NCBI GenBank assembly: GCA_039707465.1
Contig: CM077643.1
Coordinates: 64,420,605 to 64,484,604 of the forward strand
DNA from: Rhabdophis nuchalis
Lineage: Eukaryota; Chordata; Lepidosauria; Squamata; Natricidae
Direction of reading: 5' to 3'
Length of the DNA: 64,000 nucleotides
Below the pieces are notes generated by a model that ran no database searches, was not told where the DNA came from, and saw only the letters and a list, made by a program, of their open reading frames with translations. Below, piece by piece: positions 1-38,550 of the stretch. Positions within the stretch are counted from its first letter, which is position 1. Each line of letters starts with the position of its first letter. The translations under genes and the position numbers were made by a program.

Positions 1-621
1 ATGCATGCAAATAATTTACAGCATTAAAAACATACCTTATGGCTGAAAATAGAGTAAATAAAGAAAATGTGCCCCACTGGTTGTGTTTAATTCTATTTAG
101 ATTCCACAGTGCATTTTCTCATTTCTGCCATATTGCCTGCTATTGGTTTTGTTCCACTATGCTACTTCTATTTTTTCAGAATTGATTTATTAAGAAACTA
201 TTTTGCTCCTGAGATTATGGCTGTAGACAATGTGATTCTTACTTTTGAAATTTTGATTATATTTATGCACTGCACTATAAGAAAAATAGGATCATGTTCT
301 TCCCATTCTCACAGGGTGAGACCAGTTCTTCTCTGCCTTCAAAGCATGAACTATTAACAATTTAAATGGTGATTCTTATCATCTGCCTTATACTCCTCAC
401 CCACACTTTCAAGTGATTCGTCATTGGACCCTATTCCCTTCATCCTTAACCTGCGCTGCTTTAAAAATGTAAAAGTTGCAAAACTGCTTCCGGGTTGATG
501 GTTGGTTTGTAATGTTCGAAATCTTAACCAGTCGCTGTCATAAACAGATTCTTTCTACCATCAAGTATCAGAACCAATTTCTCTTAAGATTGATCTTAGT
601 CAGGAAAGGATGTGCAATGTA

Positions 622-1027
622 CAGATAGTTCTCGACTTACAACAGTTCATTTAGTGACCGTTCAAAGTTGCAACCTTGCAACAGCACTGAAAAAAGTGCC
701 TTATGACTGTTTTTCAAACGTACGACCGCCGCAGCATCGCCATGGTCATGCGATCAAAATTCAGATGCTTGGCAAGTGACTCATATTTATGACAGCTGCA
801 GTATCCTGGGAGTCATGTGATAACCTTTTGTGAACTCCTGATAAGTAAAGTCAATAGGGAAACCAGATTCACTTAACAACTGTGTTACTAACTTAACAAC
901 TACAGTGATTCAGTTTAACAACTGTGGCAAGAAAGATCATAAAAAGAGGCAAAACTCACTTAACATATGCCTTGCTTAGCAACAGAAGTTTTGGGCTCAG
1001 TTGTAGTTGTAAGCTGAAGACTATCTT
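622..1027. mobile_element. TA-flanked MITE (CAGGTAGTCCTCGACTTA family)
   Basis: It starts CAGATAGTTCTCGACTTAC and ends in the inverse GTAAGCTGAAGACTATCT, with TA on both sides. The interior has GTTAAGTGAATC-type motifs. The TA duplication and inverted ends fit a Tc1/mariner-type MITE. Confidence 0.7.
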
Positions 1028-2049
1028 TAGTTAATTTGACTAGCATCTGCAACTACTGTATGTATTATGTCTCTCTAGAGTCTAGACAATGGTGACGGGA
1101 TTAAGTAGCACCTATGAAAATTACCCATTCACTTTAAATTTTCGCAGTTAGGGAAGTTTCCATTGAATCAAGTTTGACTCCTGGTGCCTATATGAACAGA
1201 GATATATGTTTTCTTTGCAACAAGACCTCTTTGTACTCTTCCAGAGTTTATTTTTAGTTTCAGGTCTAGTTCTGAGATTTTTTTGGTGGCTTCCATACAA
1301 GGCTATCTGCTTAGGATCAAAGAGATCAGAAGGAATTTGTGAATTTGTGCACACACTATTGTTGGCAGCATATATCTTTACAGATAAATAAACAACATTG
1401 ATATGAAATATGTAAAGGTAAATACAAATTCACACTAGCGATATCTAACATTAATTTCACACAGGAGGATATGCAAAATATTTCAAATTCAAATTGTTTG
1501 CAGTTTTAAATACTTAATTTGAATGCACAACTCTCACATTTCAGGGTGAAATGGGTTATCTTATGATCTTGGAAGTGTCCTAAGTTTGAAACAATGCATC
1601 CCTAATGTAAGTTATGAACTTGAAATGCTTCCCAAATGATCAAAACTGATTTGCAATTAAAACAGGACTAGTTAAATTCTAAGATCTTATGAATTGGAAA
1701 TATTTTGAATGGCATACAATTATACTTTAACTAAAAACAGCTGTCATAAAATAAAAAAATATAGTCTTTTTTCCATCTGTTGAATTGTGTCTGATGTTTG
1801 GAGACTGTCTGGACAAGTCCCACAATTTTCTTGGAAAGGTTTTTCATAAGACATTTGCCATTGCTTCCTTCCTAGGGCTAGGAGAAAGAAACTGGCCAAA
1901 GCTGGCTTCGCGCCTAATATGGTAACTCACAATCTCTTAGTTTCTAACCTGATATCTTAACTACTACACTAAACTTGCTCTCTTAACCACCACAGTTGCA
2001 AATAAATACTGTAAACATCTATAACAAAATACTAGAATATCAAATTATC

Positions 2050-2322
2050 CATTTGGGTCCTTACATTTATGACAGTTACAGCATTTTGTGGTTATGTAAT
2101 TGTGATTCGTTAGCCAGCTTCTGACAAGCAAAGTTAATTGAGAAAGCCAGAATTGCTTAATGGCCATGTGTTATGCTTAACAACCATCTTACTGACCACA
2201 GTAAAAATGGTCATAAAGTCAGGTATGCTCATGTGATGGCTCACTTAATAATCACATCCCTTAATGACTAAAATTCTGGCCCCAATTATGGTTATAAGTC
2301 AATACGCAGGAATACCTGTGCG
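2050..2322. mobile_element. TA-flanked MITE, internal fragment
   Basis: It shares the interior (TTTATGACAGTTACAGCAT; GCTTAACAACCATCTTAC) with the copy at 622. The left terminus is missing and the right end is degraded. Confidence 0.6.
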
Positions 2323-2437
2323 TTTTACTAGTTGGCTTAAATATAGTTTACTGAATAATTAAGGTTGACATTATTCATATAAGACATTAAACTATAAAAC
2401 TATATTAAAAGATCATAACAATTGAGTTTGTATAATA

Positions 2438-2918
2438 CAGTGATGGCGAACCTTTTTTGGCTCATGTGCCAAAAAGCGGGGGGAGTGCAGGGGGGTTGTG
2501 CAGGGCCAAAGCCATAATGCTATGGCGTAACCACAGCGCACATGCGCACACAACCAGGACTCCCCCCCCCCATTTTTGACGTGCTTTCTTTGCCCTCCAG
2601 AGGCTTTATAGGAGCCTGAGGAGGGCGAAAACAGCCTTCCCTCCACTCCCCTGTAAGCTCTCCAGAGGCTTCAGGAGTTTCCCTGAAGCTTCCGGAGCGC
2701 AAAAAATGACCCTATGAGCAAACTGAAAGTTACTTGCTCATAGGGCCAGTTTTAGCCCCCCGGAGCTTTTAGGAGTCCTCAGGAGGCTTCCCTGAAAGCT
2801 CCGGAGAGCAAAAACGACCCTACTAGCAAACCGGAAGTGACATGGCAAGCCTCTCGTGCCCTGACAAATGACTCCGCGTACCAGTTGTGGCACGCATGCC
2901 ATAGGTTCGTCATCACTG
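2438..2918. mobile_element. hAT-type non-autonomous element (family 1)
   Basis: The ends are CAGTGATGGCGAACC and its inverted counterpart GGTTCGTCATCACTG. It is flanked by an 8-bp duplication with one mismatch (GTATAATA / GCATAATA). The internal part is GC-rich (AGGAGTCCTCAGGAGGC type). Confidence 0.85.
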
Positions 2919-3324
2919 GCATAATATAATGGGCTAAAGTTAGCATGTAAGAAAATATATGCAAGATACAATGTTTCATTGGAACTTTGCAAATCAACCC
3001 AAGAGAATAATCATATAATAGTAATACTTCAAAAAATAATTACATTGTATTCAGTATAAACTAAATTTCTTAATCTTGAGATATTCAACTGTGCCAGTAC
3101 TCTTCTGCACACAAATCAAAAACTATGATTTTTTTAAAAATAAAAATAATTTGTGATATTTTGTTTTTAATTTCAGATATGAATTGCAGCCAGTATTCTG
3201 TCATCAAAAATTCTTCATTCATTACTGATTAGGAATCTACAAATTTATTCATTTTCTCATGGTGAATTGAGCTCCATTCTTCTCCCTCAGTCAGGGGATA
3301 GGAATAGTTTCTGACTATAGCACC

Positions 3325-3582
3325 AGAGGGTAGGACAAGAAGCAACTTAGAACTGAGGAGAAATTTCCTGACAGTTAGAACAATTAATCAGTGGAACAAC
3401 TTGCCTCCAAAAGTAGTGAATGTCCCAACACTGCAAGTTTTAAAGATGTTGGATAACCATTTGTCTGAAGTGGTGTCGGGTTTCCTGCCTGAGCATGGAG
3501 TTGGACTAGAAGACTTCCAAGATCCATTCCAACTCTGCTGTTCTGTTCTGCTCTGCTCTGCTCTATTCTATTCCAGTGTTCA
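3325..3582 (+). mobile_element. CR1/L3 'Snake1'-like LINE 3' end
   Basis: It encodes the ORF2 C-terminus (LRRNFLTVRTINQW type: here LRRNFLTVRTINQWNNLPPK) followed by GTTGGACTAGAAGAC, CCATTCCAACTCTGC and a degenerate TTCTG/CTCTG/TATTC microsatellite tail. Confidence 0.8.
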
Positions 3583-5751
3583 TAGCTGCCCTTAGTTTAT
3601 GCAGAGCCTTGTCTAATAAAGCCCTGATTCTGAACAATTAGTTTTATGAGCTTGTGTTAATTCTTACAATCTTAAATTTTCTCAATATTTTTTTTATGAA
3701 AACTGTTTTGTGAAATGCCCTTTTTTTTAGTTTGGCTCCTCCTTTACGGGTCTTAATTTGCATGAAACTATGCTGCATCTGCATATATTTTAATTTGCAA
3801 AGTAGAATAAAAGTGGTTTAACTCTCCCTACACTTCCCAGTTTTATAGTTCCATTCATGAAGCTTGAGTTCACCCAGCTTTTTCTGAGTTCTTAATTAAA
3901 TGTCAAGTCATTTAGACCTACACTATGACATAAGAGTCATGTCAAAATATGATTAATGAGTTGTCAGCAAATGGAAATAAGAATATCATCAACTGCCTAC
4001 AACTGAAGAAAAACAATAGTTACAGAAGTTGTGGTGTTAGCAGTAACTGAAGAATTGTTTTTTGTTCTTAGAAAAGACCATTATGAGAAATAGGAAAAGA
4101 AAAGGATATGGTACCAAAACACATAATTATGCAATAAGCAACCAAAAGAGGAAATTATACCAGTTAAAAGCAATTAGTGGTTTTGTTGATTAACAAAGGG
4201 ATAACATTGTGAGTTTTAATACGGGCCAATAATAGAACTGGATATCTTCATACATGTTTATGTAATGTGTAATAAAAGATTGTCATTGCCCAGGTGATTT
4301 CCATAGCAACTTGAGTTATTAGTCATTTATTAAAAGGTTATATTTACTGGATATGTTGTTGCTTGGTTTTCTTGTATTTCATTTTCTTTCATATCCTGTG
4401 CAGCCGTTCCAAATGGGCCACAGCTTCCCTTTGTGGTTTACTGTCAGTGTGTAGTGTTTGGAGAGACCAAAAATAATGCAGGATAACTTAGAGATAAAAA
4501 TGATGCAGCAAAATATGTTTCTGTTGGAGAAGAGACAAAGTCCAAGGACAACAGCTCTGGATATTTCTACCTTACTTTGATTCAGCTGAAGCAAGATATG
4601 ATTGAATGGATTTTCTAGGGGAAGAAAACTCAAGAACTCAAGAGGTTTTGCTTATAATTCAAGAGAATGTGAAATTAAATTGAGCAGGATAAGCAGTGTT
4701 TTGTTAGTTTATTTATATGTGTTTTATGCTGCTCCATGGCAACTGAAAAGAATTCCTAATTGTTGCAAATGAGGTTGGATAATGCAGAGATAATGGCAAG
4801 TTGAAACACATAGTGAAGAGTAAATTTTAGTATTGCATTTGTGGTAGATGTGAACTAATATGCTTATTATGATTAAAAGAGGTAAAAGTGTAAACGAAAT
4901 CTGAAGCATGGCATTTGAAAATGAGACTGCAGAAAAACACTCATAGATATAGGTAAGAGTGTTATTGTGGTGAAATGAAATTCTAATAAGTGAACAAGAG
5001 AAAGAAGACTCAATTTCCTAAATAATAAAGATACCAGAAAGAACAAAAGTAGGAATTATCTGGTTAGTGAGGAAAAACAAGCTAGGAAATCAAGCATATA
5101 AGTACTCTATATATGATTAGTCTTTCCTTGAACGACTAATCATATAATCATTCAAGGACAGACTTACATATTAATTACATTAATTAATTACATTAAGTGT
5201 AAGCCAAAACAGATATCTGCTTGGGTTGTTATGTATATTCTGCCTGTAGCTGCCACTAAAATAAATATAAATAATGTCACAGATAATTGAGAAATAATGT
5301 TGATTTTTTACAAGTCATAATTAAACACAGTCACAATTATGTTTCTGAAACAGTTTTTAAAAAAAAAATCAACTATATTACCGTATTGGAGTAATAACTG
5401 AATAAAAGAAGAAGAATATCGTTAGAAGTTTCTGAAATTATGCACAGATTGGGAAAATTAGACATTGCAAAGTTTTCTTCATAATACTAGAACAAAGATT
5501 CATTTAATGGTACTATTATTGAAATTCAGAACTGACAAAAGGATGTATTACTTTAGATATGATACATGGAGTTTAAGGGATGTGCTATTACAGATATGGT
5601 ATTGATTGGCAGTGTGAATCATCAAATAATCTATTTGGGATTATGATTGCTTGGAGAGAGATTGGATTTGATACCCATACTCCCTACCATTACTCTGTCA
5701 TGCAGCCTAGGAGTTATTAATGATGTTGGGACACCTGTGAATTAAAATTCA

Positions 5752-5839
5752 GACATTTTAAAATAGTTTTTATTTTAATCATGATTATTAATCATGACAT
5801 TTTAAAATAGTTTTTATTTTAATCATGACTATTAGTTAT
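5752..5839. repeat. 44-bp tandem duplication
   Basis: GACATTTTAAAATAGTTTTT, then ATTTTAATCATGA, occurs twice with period 44 (5752 and 5796), with a few differences in the last ten bases. Confidence 0.9.
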
Positions 5840-7306
5840 GAGGGATGTATAGGGAAACACAATGTATATACTTTGCTGGGGAGTCTATTTACAGGTTGAG
5901 GATTCTTAGTTATACAGACTGCGTGTAGTCTAATCATTTTTATAATTTGCTAAAATTCATTTCCTTCCAGTGGGAATGTAGGAAATTCAGAAGTTATCTG
6001 GTAATGGTCATGAGCAGGGGACTTACATATTAAATTAAGAGTCTTCATCTCTTCAGCTCTATGTCCTTTCCCCCTAATGCATAGGCATTCAACTAAAGCA
6101 TAATGGGTATTTTATTTGAATTATGAAGTAAGAAGTTAGTAAAGTTACTGCGCAAGGACTTTATCTACCACCATCTGCACAAATCTATTGAATCTGCCTT
6201 TCCAGTGCTCTAATTTTATTTGTGAAGTTAGCTTGCATAGTTCATAGTGTTATTTGGTGTGGGATAAGTTAGTACATTCTCTATGAGGAATGTTAAATAG
6301 TAGGTTGTGGCCATCCCTGATGTTGGGCAGGTATGATTTAAGTTTTTCTGAAAAGTTACTTTTTTGAATTAAGGATTTTAAATGCTCTAGAAGGCTACAC
6401 AGCAAATATAAGCTGGCAACTGTTGTGACCATATCAACCATACTATTACGATAAATGGTGCATTGTCTGAAATTTGCAAGTAAAATTAAACTGATGTCTG
6501 TCCAAAAATGAATTAAACAATGCAATTTTTTAAAAGAACCCAAAATTCAGGTACAAACTTAGAGGCTAATCGTTAATTAAAAGTCATTTCCTTCCAGTAG
6601 GCTTGCTGCTTTTTGTTTTTGCTGATGACTTTTCCATTTCCAATGGAAATTAGTGGTAGGGTAGAAGCTTGCATCATGCAGGCTTAGATATCATTTTTAA
6701 TGTTATTAAGACATGACCAGGCTAGGCACATGGTCATCCAAAGAATGAATGATATGGATAAACATTAGGTAAACAGGTTGTCCCAGAATAATAAAATCTG
6801 GGTTACTAAGATTGTATTCGAACCTGAATAGTATTTATTTACCCAAGTATGTATAATTAGTTTGTGGGTCTCCATAAAATTTTAGCAACCTATAAGATAT
6901 CTGTCTGTCTGTCCATTGCTCCCTCACTCCCAGAGTGAGAAAACCACTCTTTAAAGCTAGCATCCTTCTTTATGCATTGTTGCGAGGCAAATACACTAAA
7001 ATTCCATTGACAAAGCACCTGCCCATATTGTACTAAGAAACAATCAGCGACATGTTCTAAATTTTATAAGGTTTTTCAGATCCAATTTATTTTAACCCTA
7101 TTATGTAAACCTATTAAAGACAATCAGACCTTTTGGAAGATTTGAAATCTTCCATCATTCACCTAGTAGTTAGGTTCTGAGTTGCCGCAATGAAAATAAG
7201 GCAGAGTCTGGGACAAAGATTAGGTTGATTTTTGTCCCCAGTTTCATTGAGCTCTAATAGTATAGTTGTTTGTTGAAATTCTCTAATAATATAGTTACTT
7301 TGTTGA

Positions 7307-7341
7307 AATAATTCCTAAGAAAATAATTCTTAGGAATTATT
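7307..7341. repeat. 15-bp perfect hairpin
   Basis: AATAATTCCTAAGAA pairs exactly with TTCTTAGGAATTATT across a 5-nt AATAA loop. No function was recognised. Confidence 0.9.
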
Positions 7342-8474
7342 TTACAATGGCTTTAATTCTGTTGTGATCAAGATTATAACATAATTTTAATGCAAAAATA
7401 TTAGGTTTTTGAGAATTGTGCTGGTCGTTAGGTAAATAAAGACGATTTAACTATCGTACTAAAATATTACCATTATGTACTACCATAAGCAATAGAAGAT
7501 AAATAGGATATGTAGGTAGGGATAAGTAATAGTTAAATATACCCTTTGTTTGGGTTTGGGTTTGAATGGCTGATATACTCTTATTATCTTATGATCTGTG
7601 TACAGTTTTGTGGTCTGCCATTTTTAATACCCAATTTAATGCCTGATTCACAACAGTATTTACAGAACATTATCTATTTCAGAGGGATTTGTTTATGAGT
7701 ATCAAGTTTATTTCCGTCTAGAAGCACAATTTAGTTAAAGGTATTTTCTTAATGGAGAGAAAATAATAACAAACCAGAGGTTTTCAGTCTGAGTTTTGTG
7801 CTAACTCAAGAGCAAAAAGATGCCCTGTATCAAGCTACTTCTGAAATTTCATTTGTATAAATTATCTTGTATCCACATTGCTTTGAATTGGACAAGGAGT
7901 AAGGAGAGAAGTTAATTGATTAAACATTTTAGCATTCACAGAAGATGCACATAATCAAATCAAGAGTCATGCTGTATTTCCACTTCTTTTTATTTACTTT
8001 TTAACCATGCCTGTTGATCCTATTCTGTAGCTGAAATAGGAATGCTGCAGTGCCATGTAGTAATTTCACTTACAAATTGCTGTATACTCTGCTGACTGGC
8101 ACTCCATTTGCAGTGCAGATAGTTGGGAACCCATATAGTTGAAGACAGCTTGCATATAAGAAAGCTTTGTATAGTGGTTTTACATTAATCTCCAGGAAGT
8201 GTCCCCCAACCTTTTGGGCAGTAGGGACTGGGGCGTGGTTTCACACATTACCTAGTTCCATTGGGGACTCCTGCCTTAGAGCATTTGGGACAATGAGTAT
8301 GCTTGAATATTCTGTGTAGTATCCACAGGAGATAATATTTTTAGTTCAGGGTTGAGCGGCTCCCTGATGCTCTTTGAACTTGGTTGTTTCCTTGCAGATG
8401 GTTCACTACCAATTAGGAGTAGGTAATATCACCAATGATAGTAGGGAGTGAGTTTTGCTTTCATTTTATATACT

Positions 8475-8785
8475 AGTGATTTGCCCTATCAATGTTGGTG
8501 GAAGTGGTCTTGGTGGTTCCTTAATTGGACTGTTGACTAGATTGTTTGTCTGATTTGGTAGTTCCTTGATTGGTTATTGTTTGCTTCTTGATAGTTGGAC
8601 TAATGTTGATCTTGGTGTTAATCTCTGCTCATTTGGGTGTTGATTGTTGGTGATGAGGTGTTTTGGTCTCTTTGTTTCCTTTTTGGCTCTTTGATTGTCT
8701 CTCTTGAATGGTATATAGATGTTGTTTATCTCTACCTTCGGGGAGAGGGGGCAGTTTATAAATCTAATAAATTATTATTATTATT
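8475..8785 (+). mobile_element. L2-like LINE 3' UTR and tail
   Basis: GT-rich sequence ends with CTTCGGGGAGAGGGGGCAG, then TATAAATCTAATAAATTATTATTATT. The final hairpin and tail match the other L2-like copies. The upstream part is assigned only by position. Confidence 0.55.
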
Positions 8786-10129
8786 CTATGTACTTGTTGA
8801 TCGCCAATTTGTCTGAGAGCCAGGCCTCTAGAAATGCTCTAGCTTTTTGGGGACTTAGCTTGTTCTAGAATGCTCACAGTTTCCCAGTTTAAGCTATGAT
8901 TAAGTTTGTTCATGTGTTGTGAAATTAAGGGGTTAATTGTTGAGTTGTGTAGTTAAGTACTGTTGCAGTGATGTGATGTATCTGTCATTAAAGAACATGA
9001 TCTATTTCATAGGGGTTTTCTCCTTATGAGTACTAAGTTTATTTCCTTCCAGGAAATACAATTATTTAAGGGTATTTCCTTATTGGAGAGAAATTAAAAT
9101 AGTAACAAACCAGAGGTTTTCAGTGTGACTCTTGTACTCACTCAGGAGCAAAACTATGTTAAGATGTCACATTTTGTTCTGTAGATAACCTTGCATTAAA
9201 GTAAATTCCTACACTGCAGTATATAGCAATACTTGCTTTTTGTCATTCTGTTTGTAAAGGTGAAATCAGTTCATCCTCAACTTTAATAACAATTAAAACT
9301 GAGCACAGTAACCTATTATGCATAACAGAATATTTAACCTATGTAAGCATAATTTAGCCATGAATATTTACCGAAGTTCATTTAGTACTGAAATAAATTA
9401 TGATTTGCCTGCTAATGTAGGACATGCCTCAGGATGGCATTTATAGAAAGACATTGCTTCATACTTACATTTATCACTCTGCAAATAGAGAAAGAATTCA
9501 TTTAACTACTGTATAGTTGCTCGTTGCACTTAAAAAACCTAGCTATAGGTCTTTAGATGGCCTAGACTGTCCATGCCCCCAACTGTGCTTCCCTTTTTCT
9601 GCCAGCACTAACAAAGGGAACAGGTATACACACAAACACACTGTTCCCAAAGGCAAAAGGATAATCTCTGAGACCATTACTAATTTGGAGTTCATTCCAG
9701 AAGTGCTGGAGTACTTTTCCATAATCAATACCTTGATTGTGGAATCAATTGATTCCCTAATCAAGGTGTAATAATTTTCTCCACTGATAGATATCCCTCT
9801 CCCAATTAAGAAACAGGATATTTCTTCCAGGACCTTGTTATCAGTAATGGTCTCTGGTGAAAATCTTTGTCACTACAGTAGAGAGCAGCTCATTTTAGTT
9901 TTTAGTTCCAGAGAGCAATAGTAAGGGTGACTCATCTTTTTCAGAGATCCATTTCATGTTCTTCTGGAAGTACTCTACTTAGCTCACTACTGTCAACATT
10001 GGTAACTAAGTTTGTGTATGTTACATTAATCTGTAATTTATTTTAAGTACAATATAGTTTGTTGAAGCCATAGTGACCGGATTCACACACATTGCAGAGC
10101 TGGAGTTTACAAATAAAAATGGTTGAGTT

Positions 10130-10341
10130 CAGGGGTGGTGTACACTTACGTTCCGTACTAGTTTGCAAATGTGAGCACACATGCCACCTCCGCACATGTG
10201 CAGATCCTTCCGCATATGTGCTTTTGGCGAAAAAAGGACATAAATGGGATGTAATAGAGCCAGGTGGGGTGGGCAGAGCCTCCCGCGATTTCTGCTACTG
10301 GTTCGGGCGATCCGGTCTGAACCGGTAGAATACCACCTCTG
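10130..10341. mobile_element. hAT-type MITE (family 2)
   Basis: The termini are CAGGGGTGGTGTACAC and AATACCACCTCTG, with TCTGAACCGGTAG inside the right end. The 8-bp flanks GTTGAGTT / GCTGGGTT have two mismatches, so this is an older copy. Confidence 0.78.
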
Positions 10342-10605
10342 GCTGGGTTCATGCATCACACTAAGCCAACACCAAATGAACTAATTAAAAGAAGCATCAG
10401 CCTTTTGCTGTTATGTATTATATATGGACTCTGAAGAAAATATTGCAAATATTCAGGGACAGGATGGGGAAGAGCCCAGGAGTTATTAAAGTGCCATGGT
10501 GAGAAAGATATGAAGTATTTTTATGTTGTTGTTTAATTCATTTTATTGTGAGCTGCCTATGATTATTATGTAAGATAGGCAGCTTTGTAAGTTGTATAGA
10601 TCAGG

Positions 10606-10724
10606 ATTTCTCAATGTTGGCAACTTTAAGATGGGTAGGGTATGATTCCCAGAATTCCCTTGTCAGCTATGTTGTCTGGAACTGAAGTCCACCCATCTTA
10701 AAGTTGTGAAAGTTGAGAAACACC
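10606..10724. mobile_element. Palindromic hAT-type MITE (family 3), diverged
   Basis: TTTCTCAATGTTGGCAACTT and AAAGTTGAGAAACACC form the inverted arms around CCCAGAATTCCC. No clear target duplication remains. Confidence 0.75.
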
Positions 10725-11148
10725 ACCCTAGGCAATAGTAGGCCCTCTATTGGATCATAAATTCTGCACCTACTAACACTAATTTACTTTAGGTTTTCAG
10801 TCTTAACATTTAAATAGTTTTAATGTTCCAGTCTTCCAGAGTTTGTGCTGAAGAAAGCTCTCCAGTAGATTTTTAAATTTCCTACATATTTTACATTTTG
10901 CAGTGGTAAAAAAGATTAATTTATTTTTAAATTTAATGTAGTGCAGTGTAGGATAATGATATACTTATAAAAGTGAAAAGTTGGACTTAACATTGTTCTC
11001 ATGTTTAATTCAGGAGATTGAACTCCTAAGCATTGCATATAATGAGGAAAAGGAGGAAAAGGAGGATTTCCCCTGTATTTCTGATCTAATTTTCTAATAA
11101 TTTCCAGGTCTGCCTTCTTCATTGCGTCCAACTTGCTTAGAAGCAGTA

Positions 11149-35960
<24,812 letters not shown>

Positions 35961-36540
35961 CACTGCTTTGAACAGTCCTTTTGGTACTGATCTGGACTTG
36001 AGCCCAGAGACTTCTGCACTTATTTAAAATGACCAGCCATCAGATAACAAAGAGACAGAAAAGAGATATCTCTATGGATGCATACAATATTATCTCTGCA
36101 CACAAAAAATCACAGAGGAAGCAATAGAGTTGAAAAAGGAAGCATAAATTGGAAATCCTAGAAAAGTACATGAAAATTCAAAAGCCACATTGAAAAATTA
36201 GTGGCTTGATTATTAATTGACTGTTGTTCTATAAGACTTAAATGTAAAACATTTTAATATTTATGTTTTAAAACATTATTTTTAAAAATAATTTAATTTT
36301 AAATTAATTTTAAAACTTTGTATAGATTTTCATGACAAATATCATAGAAGGACTGTCCTTCAAGAAAATCTCGCTCCATGTATTAGTTGACAACCATGTT
36401 CCAACTATTGTTTTCCTTCTAAAAGTATTCTGTGGACACTTTATTATTTCTACCAACATGTTGAACAAGTGAGTAAGATAGACAGGGAGGTAGAAATAAT
36501 ACTTTATCAATTAAATTGAAATAAACATTTTAAGGTAATT
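35961..36540 (+). other. TC2N: TC2N 3' UTR (inferred)
   Basis: This is AT-rich sequence after the TGA with no recognised repeat up to about 36590. It holds a canonical AATAAA at 36520-36525. The cleavage site is presumably 10-30 nt beyond it, and the UTR length is an inference. Confidence 0.55.
36520..36525 (+). terminator. Candidate poly(A) signal of TC2N
   Basis: AATAAA lies about 560 nt downstream of the TC2N stop codon, the first canonical hexamer in a plausible position. A CR1 copy starts about 80 nt later. Confidence 0.5.
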
Positions 36541-36604
36541 TTTAAGAATAATTGTTGTGTTGCATAGTAAATTTGAGACATGGGCAGGGAAATAACAATT
36601 CTTT

Positions 36605-36857
36605 TAACAATGGGTGGAAACTAATCAAGGAGAGAAGCAACTTAGAACTGAGGAGAAATTTCCTGACAGTTAGGACAATTAATCAGTGGAACAGCTTGCC
36701 TCCAGAAGTTGTGAATGCCCCAACACTGCAAGTCTTCAAGAAGATGTTGGATAGCCATTTGTCTGAAATGGTATAGGGTTTCCTGCCTAGGCAGGGAGTT
36801 GGACTAGATGACCTCCAAAGTCCCTTCCAACTCTGCTATTGTATTATTGTATTATTT
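36605..36857 (+). mobile_element. CR1/L3 'Snake1'-like LINE 3' end
   Basis: The frame NGWKLIKERSNLELRRN, then [19 protein letters not shown] and [13 protein letters not shown], is intact. The 3' UTR ends in a TATTGTATTATTG tail. It lies just downstream of the TC2N poly(A) signal. Confidence 0.87.
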
Positions 36858-38550
36858 TGTTAATGAATTCAATTTTACAGTTCTTTAACATAAAATTTGC
36901 TTTACTGTTTTGAGCAGAGAAATAGATTAATAAGAAGTATTCCAATTATGAAATTCAGTAAAATCTGATCTCATACTTAGAACTAACAGGGACCCAGTAT
37001 TCTGTGTTTTAGGAAAACTGAATTCATCAGTCCTTATAAAATGAAAGAAACAAAACAAAATATGCAAGCATGATTATAACCAATTATTTTGAAAAACAAG
37101 TACCTTCCCACCTTTCAGTATTTTAAGATAACATATAAAATGATAAAGGCCAATAGAGCTTGTATGCTAAACAAGTCCATGGATAACTAAACTGGCACCA
37201 CTTATACAGTTTTGTAGAGTGCCCAGATGCCCAAATTTGAACCATGTGAGACCAATGGCCATAATCAAGCAGGTACCCTGACAATTTTAATAGAGATAAA
37301 GCATTTTAAGGCACAAGGATGTGCATTTACTGCATACAGTACAGTGTCTTGACAACTGAGATGTTTGGCTAAAAGTTTGGTAGTTGAAATAGGCACTGTG
37401 CAGCCATTGGGAAAAACGGATCAGTAACATCTGAAAAACCTTCATGGGGATTTGAAATGCAGCATGAATTAAATTGAATGCCTTTGTTGCCTCTTTCATT
37501 AGATTATCAGTTCACACTGAGCTTTCAATAAATAGGATTCAGTTTTCCTCAAAGCTGTTGCCGTATGAACCTGGAAGGGCACGTTTAGCATCTGCCCTCA
37601 TGCTGATGTAATCTCAGGAGTATTTGTCAGATGATGCTCAAGAAGGACATGAAACAATTCAGCCAGAGTTCAGTTCTTTATTTGCTTTCACATAGCAGAC
37701 AGATTCTTACCAGAGTAAACCCTTACTAGTTCCAGCTTTATGGATGCAGCCTGAGAGATTCTAAGGAATGGTTATCCTTACTTTCTTCCTCTGTCTCCTC
37801 TCCAGCACCAAGATGTACTGCCTCTTGTCTCCCATCTCTTTCTGGAATATGCTCCCTTCTTTGTGAGAGACTGCCACTTCATTGTAGTCCAGCACACTAA
37901 CCCCCTTCCATGGGAACCATCTCCCACAATACCATTACTATTTCTCACAACATCGAAAGTACACAGGGTGCATATACGCAATGATCAGAAATGAAACCAT
38001 ACATATTTCCAGCAAATGGAATATTTTTATAGATCATTAAACTTCAGAAATTCTATTCTTTGCAGCCTCTGCGGAAAACATTAAGAATTCCTACAGGACT
38101 ATTTTAAAATGTACTGGTTTCAAAAACGACATGACTGGTATCTGAATTCTGTTTCAGTCAGACTTGGTTGGTGTCAGTGATGCATGAAACAGAGAGTGTC
38201 AGTGCATAATGAACTATGAATCAGAAAGTATAGCTTTAGAGCGATTAGCTGGAAGGATCCAGATCTTCATGAGGAAGGGGGAGAAAAAAGGCATGGGTAG
38301 AAAAGGTAGTATTAACTATAGAATGACAGCATAGAGAACCAAAGCTCAGGAGAGATGGAAGAATGAATTAAGGAAAAAATGATCAAACCAAAAGCTACAC
38401 TAAGAAAATCAAATTAAAAGAATAACAGGAACGTAAAACTGGAGAAGACCTAGAACCGCACTTACTCCAAAACAATGAAATCTGGAATAATTCAGAAAAA
38501 AAATGTGTCTATATCCTCAAAGATTATAATTAGGTAGCAAAATTTTGCTA

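Larger units (their letters stand above)
1..11107. other. Non-coding sequence upstream of the TC2N start (5' flank or 5' intron)
   Basis: No open frame here looks like an exon of a known protein. Because the first coding exon begins at a splice acceptor, part of this stretch must be intron behind a non-coding first exon. Recognisable contents are TA-flanked MITEs (622-1027, about 2050-2322), hAT copies (2438-2918, 10130-10341, 10606-10724), a CR1 tail (3325-3582) and an L2-like tail (8475-8785). The remainder (about 3600-8190 and 8790-10120) is AT-rich DNA in which I see only small local duplications. Confidence 0.7.
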
